Part shown: piece by piece, positions 38,793 to 46,752 of the stretch
How the letters are laid out: each line of letters begins with the position of its first letter
Numbering within the stretch: position 1 is the first letter of the stretch
From: G963665005 sp963665005
GTDB taxonomy: Bacteria > Bacillota > Clostridia > Christensenellales > SZUA-584
Assembly (NCBI GenBank): GCA_963665005.2
Contig: CAXXTQ010000001.1
Coordinates: 2,418,001 to 2,482,000, forward strand
Direction: 5' to 3'
Length of the DNA stretch: 64,000 nucleotides
Program-made: the position numbers and the translations under genes
The notes under the pieces: model-generated
Seen by the model: only the letters and a program-made list of their open reading frames with translations
The model's database searches: none
Told to the model about the DNA's origin: nothing

Positions 38793-39872
38793 ATGGCAAA
38801 AGCAGTGAAACTTCCTTCCGGCAATTATCGAGTTCAGGTATACGCCGGATATAAAAAAGACGAAAACGGCGAATATCTTTTAAGCGAAAAAACTGGTAAA
38901 AAAATACCTGATTATGTATCATTTACACATCCTTCAAAAACTGAAGCTGAATTTTTAGCTGCTGAATTTAAACGGCTAAGAAAAGAAAACGCAAACCCGT
39001 CTGCATTTACAGTAAAACGGGCAATGGAAAAATATATTGAGAACCGAAAGCATATTCTTTCACCGTCGACGATACAAGGTTATGAAAAAATTATCAAAAA
39101 CAACTTTCAAGGCATTATGGACATTAAGATAAAAAAACTCACACAAGACGATATTCAGCGTGCGGTTAATTTAGAAAGCGCTAAGGTGACAAGGCGCGGC
39201 AAAAAAACATCTGCTAAGACTATCGCAAACGCACATGGTTTCTTATCATCTGTGTTAGGCGTATACCGTCCTATGATGAAATTAAATACCTCTTTACCCG
39301 AAGGGAAAAAACATGTTAAAGAGCTGCCTTTGCCTCAAAAAATATTTGACGCTGTGCATGGTACTGAAATTGAACTCCCTGTCCTTTTAGCTATGTGGTT
39401 ATCATTTTCCATGTCAGAAATACGCGGTATTATGAAAAGTGATATAAAGAATAGAGTACTTACTTTAAATCGCGTTATCGTTGATGTTGATAACGTTTCT
39501 GTTATAAAAGAGGATATGAAAGAGTATGAACGAACACGTAAGCATATTGTACCGCCGTATATTATGAATTTGATTGACAAATGCAAAGAAGAATATATCG
39601 TACCTTTTGATTCTTATCAAATTACATATAGATGGAAACGAGCACTTGAGATTCACAGCATACCTCATATTACGTTTCACGACCTGCGCCATGTAAACGC
39701 TTCGGTTATGCACCTTCTTCATGTTCCAGATAAATACGCAATGGAGCGCGGAGGGTGGAAAACTGACAAAACGATGAAATCTGTATATCAAAACATATTC
39801 TCGGACGAACGTATAAAAATAGACAATAAAATTGATAGATATTTTGAAAACATTACACAAAACAAAAACTAA
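38793..39872 (+). CDS. int: tyrosine recombinase integrase
   Basis: This protein has 359 residues from ATG 38793 (AAGGAG at correct spacing; ATG 38787 is too close). It has an N-terminal arm-binding domain (GNYRVQVYAGYK), a SAM-like core-binding domain (FTVKRAMEKYIENRKHILSPSTIQGYEK), and a catalytic domain with HDLRH, GGWKTD and the nucleophile Tyr in MKSVYQNIF. The usual first catalytic Arg in a G-L-R motif reads S-F-S here (WLSFSMSEIRGI). It catalyses integration into the tRNA-Glu gene 59 bp downstream. Confidence 0.9.
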   Translation: MAKAVKLPSGNYRVQVYAGYKKDENGEYLLSEKTGKKIPDYVSFTHPSKTEAEFLAAEFKRLRKENANPSAFTVKRAMEKYIENRKHILSPSTIQGYEKIIKNNFQGIMDIKIKKLTQDDIQRAVNLESAKVTRRGKKTSAKTIANAHGFLSSVLGVYRPMMKLNTSLPEGKKHVKELPLPQKIFDAVHGTEIELPVLLAMWLSFSMSEIRGIMKSDIKNRVLTLNRVIVDVDNVSVIKEDMKEYERTRKHIVPPYIMNLIDKCKEEYIVPFDSYQITYRWKRALEIHSIPHITFHDLRHVNASVMHLLHVPDKYAMERGGWKTDKTMKSVYQNIFSDERIKIDNKIDRYFENITQNKN

Positions 39873-39896
39873 TAATATCACACAAAATATCACACA

Positions 39897-39928
39897 TAAT
39901 AAAAAATACGCCCGTTTAAAGGCGTATT
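39897..39928 (-). terminator. terminator of tRNA-Glu
   Basis: AATACGCC (39905-39912) and GGCGTATT (39921-39928) form an 8-bp stem, followed on the minus strand by a T-run. It also separates the prophage integrase from the tRNA. Confidence 0.75.
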
Positions 39929-39930
39929 CT

Positions 39931-39962
39931 TGGTACCTCCTAGGGGAATCGAACCCCTGATA
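39931..39962. other. probable prophage attachment site core (right end)
   Basis: Phage integrases of this type usually recombine within the 3' end of a tRNA and restore it. The 3' half of tRNA-Glu here is the likely core. The matching copy at the left prophage end lies before position 1, so the exact core cannot be fixed. Confidence 0.5.
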
Positions 39963-40005
39963 CTGCCGTGAGAGGGCGGCGTCCTAACCGCTAGACTAAG
40001 GAGGC
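39931..40005 (-). tRNA. tRNA-Glu (anticodon CTC)
   Basis: On the minus strand GCCTCCT pairs with AGGAGGT (G-T at the end), D-arm GTC...GAC, anticodon loop CTCTCAC with anticodon CTC, T-arm CAGGGG-TTCGATT-CCCCT region, discriminator A and encoded CCA. One C-A mismatch is present in the anticodon stem. Its 3' end faces the integrase gene and is the probable attachment site. Confidence 0.9.
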
Positions 40006-40165
40006 TTATCGCGAAGTATATTCTAACAGAAACAAGTAGTAATATCAAGCCTTTTTTGTTATTTCGCTTTTTGATAATATATAGAAAATGCCGGCATTAC
40101 TTCCCCCTGCTGTCGGTCAATAACAGCAAAAGATTACAGCAACGCCGGCTTTGTAGTGGATAATT

Positions 40166-41680
40166 CTATTTAAGCAATTCGGACAGCTTTAGATATGCGT
40201 TATATTCTGCAATATTCAGCGACTGCCAGTCTTTGTTTCTGCGCTCATATGAATCGAGTCTTGCTTTCGCCCGATTCATCGTATCTTCATCAAATTCGCC
40301 CGGCTGCTCCGTCACAAAGTCGCAAGCTTCTGATATTGCGTCTCCCGACAGCGAAAACATATATACCGCGTCAATTTTGCCCGTCTGATAATATCTGTCT
40401 ATGTTTTTCTTTGTCACGTAGAGCTCGGGGTTAATAGCGACTATCACGCAAAAATACAAAAGCGAGGCGGCTATAACTACCTTTGATATTTTTATACGGG
40501 TAAATATTCGCGCAAGCGTTATAGCGTTTAGCACAAGAAGTAATACCATGAAAGAATGCGATAAAAACCTTGCAACGGAATATCCGTAAGCCGCCTCATA
40601 GCTCTGCATGCGCATATGCGAGGACGCGAGTATGACAAAGTTAAATGCGATTAGAATAGTATAGAGTACTTTTATGAAAACTTGAGTTTTTCCATTCTTT
40701 AGTTTTGTGAATCGCAGGCAAAAAGCTATTATTATAAAATTAAGGCATGTGATAAACAGCAGTTCGCCAAACCCCCTTACCGCGTAAGCCGAGCTCGTAA
40801 GCCCTAGCACGGATGCTATCGTATCTTCGGGCAGAAAGAAATAGCTGAACTGCACAGCGGCAAAAATAATGTAAACTACGCTTATCATACAAAGCGCGAC
40901 ACCAGCCGTAACGATTTCGACCGGCCTTTTGCCTTGCCCCTGCGAAACTTGCCTTTTGCCCGTTAATTCTTTTCTTTTTGCCGAAGCGATTGGCGCCGTA
41001 ATTATTGAAGCGCCCGCGAAAAATACGAATGCGTATAAAAATACGTCTCCGAGATAAATGTTCTTGAAAATCTCGTTTATTTTTTTTGCTATATTTATAT
41101 CGGACAGCATAAGCATAGGAACAATAAGCAGCAAAAGCGCTATACCAATTAATACGCCTATAACCGCGCCCTTTTTCTTTGGCGATTGTTTTTTGAATAT
41201 ATTATTTACCGCGCCTGCCGTAAAAAGCCCAATAGCTAAAAATATACGGTTTAAAAAGCCTATCATCATTTCAAGCAAAAATATGGGGCTGTTCCATTTG
41301 TGAAGGCTGTTGCCCGAAAGGACTAAATATTGTGCGAACATTACAAACAGTATTAATAAAAATCCAAGAACGTTTATGCTTGTACTGCCTATAAATATAA
41401 ATGCTGCCAAAAAAATAACCGGTATGCAAAAAAGGTAAATCCAAGGTTCCTGCGCAAAGCTTTTTTCAATAAACAATTTTCTGTTTATTGCCGCAATAGC
41501 GTATACCAAAAGCACAAACAAAAACATGTTGAGGCCTATCGTCTGCCTTGTGAAAAGATAAGAAAAGGCGGCGCCAAACACGGCAGCGCTGAGTATCAGT
41601 TTTGGCGGAATATCATATTTGAAAGTTTCCTTGGGATTGCCATCAAATTCTGCGTTAATGCCGCCTGCTTTTTCATTCAT
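40166..41680 (-). CDS. DUF4173/DUF4153-type polytopic membrane protein
   Basis: This 504-residue protein has about 12 hydrophobic segments between residues 27 and 430 and a soluble C-terminal tail (YYQTGKIDAVYMFSLSGDAISE ... LDSYERRNKDWQSLNIAEYNAYLKLSELLK). The layout and the tail ending RRxxDWxSxNxAxxxA match the DUF4173 family of Firmicutes, whose function is unknown. It overlaps the small upstream gene, so they form a unit. The stretch 40006-40165 holds only a weak GCCGGC inverted repeat. Confidence 0.75.
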   Translation of the reverse strand: MNEKAGGINAEFDGNPKETFKYDIPPKLILSAAVFGAAFSYLFTRQTIGLNMFLFVLLVYAIAAINRKLFIEKSFAQEPWIYLFCIPVIFLAAFIFIGSTSINVLGFLLILFVMFAQYLVLSGNSLHKWNSPIFLLEMMIGFLNRIFLAIGLFTAGAVNNIFKKQSPKKKGAVIGVLIGIALLLLIVPMLMLSDINIAKKINEIFKNIYLGDVFLYAFVFFAGASIITAPIASAKRKELTGKRQVSQGQGKRPVEIVTAGVALCMISVVYIIFAAVQFSYFFLPEDTIASVLGLTSSAYAVRGFGELLFITCLNFIIIAFCLRFTKLKNGKTQVFIKVLYTILIAFNFVILASSHMRMQSYEAAYGYSVARFLSHSFMVLLLVLNAITLARIFTRIKISKVVIAASLLYFCVIVAINPELYVTKKNIDRYYQTGKIDAVYMFSLSGDAISEACDFVTEQPGEFDEDTMNRAKARLDSYERRNKDWQSLNIAEYNAYLKLSELLK

Positions 41681-41813
41681 GCTCTTTTACCTCACGTATG
41701 CTTTTTTCAATCGGTTTTTTTACTTCTTCTTTTTTTGAAGGCTTTGCCGTTTTTTTGTCATTATCTATGGTTTTATCCAGAAAATATGAATAGAGGTAAC
41801 TTGTATCCGTCAT
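41673..41813 (-). CDS. 46-residue charged peptide coupled to the DUF4173 gene
   Basis: ATG 41813 follows a GGGGGG-containing site. The product begins MTDTSYLYSYFLDKTIDNDK and is Lys/Glu-rich to the end. Its stop overlaps the start of the membrane protein gene, which supports translational coupling. No function is known. The region 41814-42051 upstream has no gene. Confidence 0.45.
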   Translation of the reverse strand: MTDTSYLYSYFLDKTIDNDKKTAKPSKKEEVKKPIEKSIREVKEHE

Positions 41814-42068
41814 TGTAATCCCCCCTTAAAGAAATTAATTCCAAAGAAATAATAGCACTCAATTTATTATATGTCAATTAATTTTTATTGTTTTTCGATA
41901 TATTTATTTTCTGTCCTCTTCTTACTTAATCTTCATTAAACGTCATTGCAGCAAAGAATATTGTTTTTGTTAACCAAGCAATGATATTATAAAGTTCATG
42001 GTATCCATATTGATTATTCATAGAAATAAAAACGCATAAAAAGGAGATTAAATGGAATTTTTTCTGAC

Positions 42069-42710
42069 TTGTTTCGGATGTTTTCTGACAGAAGCGAGTT
42101 TTTTCTAAGTTCTCTTACAGAACATTTGGCCATGACGGAAATCGCCATTATCATAACTCTCATATTAGGAGTTTCTTTGGGTATTCTAATAACATATAAA
42201 CGCAAATTAACCGGTATTATATTGTCTATAATTAATTTTGCGTACACCATACCATCAATAGCGCTTTTCGGTATACTCATTTCGGTTACTGGAATAGGGT
42301 TAAAAACTGCTATTATCGCTATCGTTATATACGCTCTTTTGCCTATAACAAGAAATGTTTACGTTGGGCTCAGCGAAGTTGACGAAAGCATAATTGAGGC
42401 GGGCGATGCAATGGGAAGCACAAAGCTGCAAATGCTTTTCAAAATACGCATGCCCCTTGCACTGCCTATAATGATGGCAGGATTTCGGACGATGACGGTA
42501 ATGATAATCTCGCTTTCGGCTATTGGCGAGTTTATCGCGGCAGGCGGCCTTGGCGCGCCGATATGGACCGGGCTTAATACGAATAATACGGTAATGATCG
42601 CCGCGGGCAGCATACTTGTTGCGCTGCTGGCGATAACCGCCGACATAATACTCGGCATCATAGAAAAAATGATCACCAGAAAAATATTTGGAAAGAAGGT
42701 ATCTTCATGA
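42069..42710 (+). CDS. osmoprotectant ABC transporter permease, 5' end frameshifted
   Basis: The protein (213 residues from TTG 42069) is a glycine-betaine/choline-type permease with five to six membrane helices and the EAA-like loop ESIIEAGDAMGSTKLQMLFKIRMPLALP. The good ribosome binding site AAGGAG serves an ATG at 42052 in another frame (MEFFLTCFGCFLTEASFF then stop). Adding one T to the T6 run at 42058 would fuse that start to the permease frame (MEFFSDLFRMFSDRSEFF...). So the gene is probably inactivated, or expressed poorly from TTG or the ATG at 42078. It overlaps the binding-protein gene. Confidence 0.75.
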   Translation: MFRMFSDRSEFFLSSLTEHLAMTEIAIIITLILGVSLGILITYKRKLTGIILSIINFAYTIPSIALFGILISVTGIGLKTAIIAIVIYALLPITRNVYVGLSEVDESIIEAGDAMGSTKLQMLFKIRMPLALPIMMAGFRTMTVMIISLSAIGEFIAAGGLGAPIWTGLNTNNTVMIAAGSILVALLAITADIILGIIEKMITRKIFGKKVSS

Positions 42711-43603
42711 AAAAAATCATCATTGCAACACTCGTTCTTACGCTTATATGCTTAGCTGCAGCGGGCTGTGCGCCCAAAACAGAAGAAAGTAAAAAGGTTA
42801 CTATTTCAACAAAAGCGTATACCGAAGGATATATAATAGGTGAAATGCTTGCGCTTATAGTCGAGAATAACACAGATATAAAGGTTGAACGGGCTTTTGA
42901 TTTATCGAGCGATTATCCTATAATATGGGCAGCGCTTTTAAAGGGCGATGTCGATATGTATCCCGAATATACTTCTACGGCATGGTATTATATTTTAAAA
43001 GAAGAAGAAATAGTATCGCATGAAGAGCAATACAAAAAACTTCAGGAGATTTTCGAGAAAGAATACGGGCTGAAATGGCTTGGGCTTTACGGTTTTAATA
43101 ACTCTTACGCATTATGTGTAAGAAAAGATACTGCGCAAGAATATAACCTAACAAAAAATAGCGACCTTACCGCCGTTGCTCCCGAGCTTGTTTTCGGTGC
43201 GAACTTTAGCTATTTTGAACGCGAAGACGGCTTTAACGCCCTCGCGGAATATTATGACCTGCAGTTTGCCGACACTGTCGAGCTTGGCCTGGGGCTTAGG
43301 TATCAGGCGCTCGATGACAAGCAGATAGACGTTGTCAACGCGTTTACAACAGACGGCCTTGTAAAAAAATATGATCTTGTATGCCTGCAAGACGATAAGC
43401 AGTTTTTCAAAGAGTATTATTGCGGTACTGTAATACGTAAGGACACCCTGAAAGAATATCCCGAGCTTGAAGACGCTTTGTCAAAAATGAACGACCTTAT
43501 TTCTACAGAACAAATGACGGAGCTTAATTATCTTGTAGATTTGCAGGGTAAAAATTACGAAGATGTTGCAAAAGATTTCTTAAAAGAAAAAGGCTTGATA
43601 TAG
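42707..43603 (+). CDS. osmoprotectant ABC transporter substrate-binding lipoprotein
   Basis: The 298-residue protein has a lipoprotein signal with lipobox LAAAGC (Cys21) and the OpuCC/ProX-type binding fold: KVTISTKAYTEGYIIGEMLALIVE, DLSSDYPIIWAALLKGDVDMYPEYTSTAWYYIL and LGLRYQALDDKQIDVVNAFTTDGLV. It would bind glycine betaine, choline or carnitine at the outer face of the membrane. It overlaps the permease stop and is followed directly by a ruined ATPase gene. Confidence 0.88.
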   Translation: MKKIIIATLVLTLICLAAAGCAPKTEESKKVTISTKAYTEGYIIGEMLALIVENNTDIKVERAFDLSSDYPIIWAALLKGDVDMYPEYTSTAWYYILKEEEIVSHEEQYKKLQEIFEKEYGLKWLGLYGFNNSYALCVRKDTAQEYNLTKNSDLTAVAPELVFGANFSYFEREDGFNALAEYYDLQFADTVELGLGLRYQALDDKQIDVVNAFTTDGLVKKYDLVCLQDDKQFFKEYYCGTVIRKDTLKEYPELEDALSKMNDLISTEQMTELNYLVDLQGKNYEDVAKDFLKEKGLI

Positions 43604-44364
43604 TGGCGCTCATTGAATTTAAAAACGTGACAAAGAGCTGCGGAACTGATGCGGTCTTAAAAACATAAACCTTAAAATAAAAGAGGGAGAGTTTTTGACG
43701 ATATCGGGCCTTCGGGCTGCGGCAAGACTACTCTTCTAAAGCTAATTAATGCCACAATAGAAAAAACTTCAGGAGATATTTTTGTTAAAGGCAAAAATAC
43801 AGACGACTGGGACATAATAAAGCTAAGACGCTCTATAGGATATTCTATACAGCAGGTCGCACTTTTTCCACATACGGACGTACTTTCTAACATAGCTTAC
43901 TTATGTTCTTGCCATTTCGGGAGCAGCCAAAGAAAAGCGTGAGCGTATCGCAAAAGATACGGCGGATATCGTTCGCATACCGCACAGCCTTCTTAGCCGC
44001 CGCCCCAGAGAGCTTTCGGGCGGCCAGGCGCAAAGAGTAGGAGTTGCGCGAAGCACTTGCCGCAGATCCGCATGTACTGCTCATGTACGAGCCTATCGGC
44101 TCTGTAGACGAAATCTCAAGACGCAGTCTTCAGGACGAAATAAAACGTATTCACAATACCATAGGAAAGACTATTCTTTTTGTTACACACAATATAGAAG
44201 AAGCTTTAAAACTCGATACGCGTGTGATTTTGATGAACGACTGCGTTATAGAAGAATCGGGCAGCAAGAACGATATGATATTCCATCCCCCATCGGAATT
44301 TGCCGCCGATTTTATGGGGCACAAAAAATTTTGCCGCGTACCTTGGCACTACCTTACTTCGTGA
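43603..44364 (+). pseudogene. osmoprotectant ABC transporter ATPase, degraded
   Basis: Translated pieces in changing frames restore an OpuCA-like ATPase: VALIEFKNVTKSCGTDAVLKT, INLKIKEGEFLTISG, PSGCGKTTLLKLIN-like Walker A, RRSIGYSIQQVALFPHTDVLSNIAY, ELSGGQAQRVGVAR and ADPHVLLMYEPIGSVDEISRRS. At least four single-base indels (near 43665, 43709, 43905 and 44050) break it, and the Walker B Asp is Tyr (LLMYEP). The GTG start overlaps the upstream stop. This gene cannot make a working ATPase. Confidence 0.9.
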
Positions 44365-44527
44365 AAAAATCTCTCCTATTTTTGAATCGGAGATAAAAGA
44401 CGTATCGGTTTGCGTGGACTAAAACGAACTGCTTATAAAAGCAGTTATGAAATATGCTGGCTCATAATATTAACTATGTTTGTGTAACTCGGGATAAAAC
44501 CCCCGTAGGCAAGTTTACTTTTAAGAA

Positions 44528-46414
44528 TTAAACGATTTTTAATTTTTCTTTATTGTCTTCGAGTTTTCCTATAGAACCAAACTCGGGAACCATGCGCTTT
44601 ACCATAGAAATAACTTTTTCGTCATCTTTATCTAAAAGCGCTTTTAGCTGGTTTAGCCTTGGCTCAAGTTCGCTCATTTCGTATACATCCGCCTTGCCTA
44701 TAAACACCTTTTTATAATCGGTGGTTATAAGCTCTTCACGGGCATGCATAAGCTCTTCAAACATCTTCTCTCCCGGGCGCAGACCGGTATACGATATCTC
44801 TATATCAACATTCGGTTCGTATCCTGATAAACGTATTAAATCTTTCGCTAAATCGTCTATTTTTATCATACCGCCCATATCCAAAACGAATATACCGCCG
44901 CCCCCGCCGACCAATGAGCCCGCCTGTATAACAAGCCGTGATGCTTCGGGTATCGTCATAAAATACCTTGTTACGTCGGGGTGTGTCACGGTAACAGGGC
45001 CGCCCGCTGCAATCTGCTTTTTAAACAGCGGTATAACGCTTCCGCTGCTTCCGAGTACGTTTCCGAAACGCACCGCTCCGAACTTTGTATCGCTGTTCAT
45101 GCCAATAGCGTTTATTATCTGCTCGGCGATACGTTTTGTAGCACCCATTATATTAGTCGGGTTAACGGCTTTATCGGTAGATATAAGCACAAACCTGTCC
45201 GTTTTATATTTATCCGCCATTTTCGCGATATTGAGAGTACCGAAAACATTGTTTTTTACAGCCTCTCCCGGGCAGTCTTCCATAAGCGGAACGTGCTTGT
45301 GCGCCGCGGCATGGAACACTATATTTGGTTTATACTCTTTGAAAATAGCCGCAAGCCGTTTTTCGTCGCGTATAGACGCGATAACTACGCTAAGCTGTTG
45401 TATGGGGCAGTTTCTTCTTATCTCATGTTCAAGCTCAAACACATTGTTTTCGTAAATATCTAGCATAATAAGATTCTTTGGCTCATACAAGCAAATCTGC
45501 CTGCACAGCTCTGACCCAATCGACCCGCCTGCTCCCGTCACTAGAACCGTCTGCCGTGTAATGTACTTAGAGATATCGGCTACATTTAACTCTACCTCTT
45601 CCCTGCCGAGCAAATCTTCCGGCTCTACGTCACGCAGCAGGCTTACGTCATATTTTCCGCTTTTTATGTTATGAATGCTTGGTATAAGCGATATCTTGCA
45701 TTTTGTTTTCGCGCAGTCGTTGAGTATTCTTTTTAATACATCGGTTGGAGCGGACGGAATCGCTATCATTATCTCATTTATTGAGCGCGAAGTTGCTATT
45801 CTTTCTAAATCTTTCGTTGACCCGAGAATGGGTATTCCTTTTACCGTCATGCCTATCTTTTTTCTGTCGTCATCAATAAAGCCAACGACAAGCCCTCTTT
45901 TCGGATTGCGTAAAATCTCCATATATAGCATTAACCCTGCTTCGCCTGCTCCTATTATGAGTATTCTGCTTCCCCTGGCGCCATTTAATCTTATATATTC
46001 ACCTTGAATGTACCTAAGTATGCGATAAGACATTCTAACTCCTAATACAAAGATAGAATTTATTACCGCAAACAGCAAATGCAGGCGTATCGGAACTTTC
46101 GCGTTTAGCACCTGCGCACATACAAACAGTAATAGATTTACCGTACCCAATGCGAAAATAGCCCGTATCATTTCTCTTACACCGGCGTAATACCATTGCG
46201 TTTTGTACATCTTGAATATAACAAAACCAAAATACATTATTGCCAGAGTCGCCCCTAGATATATAAAAAAGCCGCTTAAAAACTGGCCTTCCCAAAGCCT
46301 GTGCGGGCCGAGGATTAAATAGAATGCGATATATGTTGACGCAATACAAATAATCCCATCTAATATTACCAGTATCATTTTTCTAAGCATTCTCTCAAAC
46401 ATAAGTTTCTCCAT
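44528..46414 (-). CDS. membrane-bound nucleoside-diphosphate-sugar 4,6-dehydratase (CapD/EpsC/PglF type)
   Basis: This 628-residue protein has four N-terminal membrane helices (about 10-125). A first Rossmann domain (GSRILIIGAGEAGLMLYMEI, about 145) and a second SDR domain with TGAGGSIGSELCRQICLYEP (about 293) follow, then STDKAVNPTNIMGATKRIAEQI with the catalytic Lys region. It would convert UDP-GlcNAc to a 4-keto-6-deoxy sugar for capsule, exopolysaccharide or glycan synthesis. No other polysaccharide genes are adjacent. The 163-bp gap to the ABC pseudogene and the 300 bp upstream hold no gene. Confidence 0.88.
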   Translation of the reverse strand: MEKLMFERMLRKMILVILDGIICIASTYIAFYLILGPHRLWEGQFLSGFFIYLGATLAIMYFGFVIFKMYKTQWYYAGVREMIRAIFALGTVNLLLFVCAQVLNAKVPIRLHLLFAVINSIFVLGVRMSYRILRYIQGEYIRLNGARGSRILIIGAGEAGLMLYMEILRNPKRGLVVGFIDDDRKKIGMTVKGIPILGSTKDLERIATSRSINEIMIAIPSAPTDVLKRILNDCAKTKCKISLIPSIHNIKSGKYDVSLLRDVEPEDLLGREEVELNVADISKYITRQTVLVTGAGGSIGSELCRQICLYEPKNLIMLDIYENNVFELEHEIRRNCPIQQLSVVIASIRDEKRLAAIFKEYKPNIVFHAAAHKHVPLMEDCPGEAVKNNVFGTLNIAKMADKYKTDRFVLISTDKAVNPTNIMGATKRIAEQIINAIGMNSDTKFGAVRFGNVLGSSGSVIPLFKKQIAAGGPVTVTHPDVTRYFMTIPEASRLVIQAGSLVGGGGGIFVLDMGGMIKIDDLAKDLIRLSGYEPNVDIEISYTGLRPGEKMFEELMHAREELITTDYKKVFIGKADVYEMSELEPRLNQLKALLDKDDEKVISMVKRMVPEFGSIGKLEDNKEKLKIV

Positions 46415-46693
46415 TTGTTTGTGTAAAAATTTTCTGCAGTATCATTCTAGCATAACGGTTGTCCAATATCAACATTTTAGCGAACCTTTTTTCTATTATT
46501 TGACAAGGCCCACATCTTCTTTTCTATATATAAAAACGTATTAATAACGCATTTTGTTTCATAAACTAAAAAGAGGCCTTATTTTCATTATATAAAAGCA
46601 AAACATCATATAATCTTATGCTTTTTTTCTAAGGCATTATAATAATTGATATATTACCATATATAGATTTTACAAGTCTGAAACAAAATCAAT
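46415..46693. other. intergenic, no gene found
   Basis: This is AT-rich DNA between the dehydratase start and the hydrogenase terminator. It should contain the minus-strand promoter of the dehydratase gene, but no clear -35/-10 pair was chosen. Confidence 0.5.
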
Positions 46694-46736
46694 AAAAAAC
46701 AAAACGGAGCCGGTATCAATTTACCCGCTCCGTTTT
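46694..46736 (-). terminator. terminator of the hydrogenase operon
   Basis: GCTCCGTTTT (46727-46736) and AAAACGGAGC (46701-46710) form a 10-bp stem, followed on the minus strand by GTTTTTTATT. It lies 17 bp after the hydA stop codon. Confidence 0.9.
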
Positions 46737-46752
46737 AATCTAATGAGGTATT

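Noticed and set aside
44721..45455. Plus-strand open frame of 244 residues within the sugar dehydratase gene
   Set aside because: It lies antisense to clear Rossmann motifs and has no start signal.
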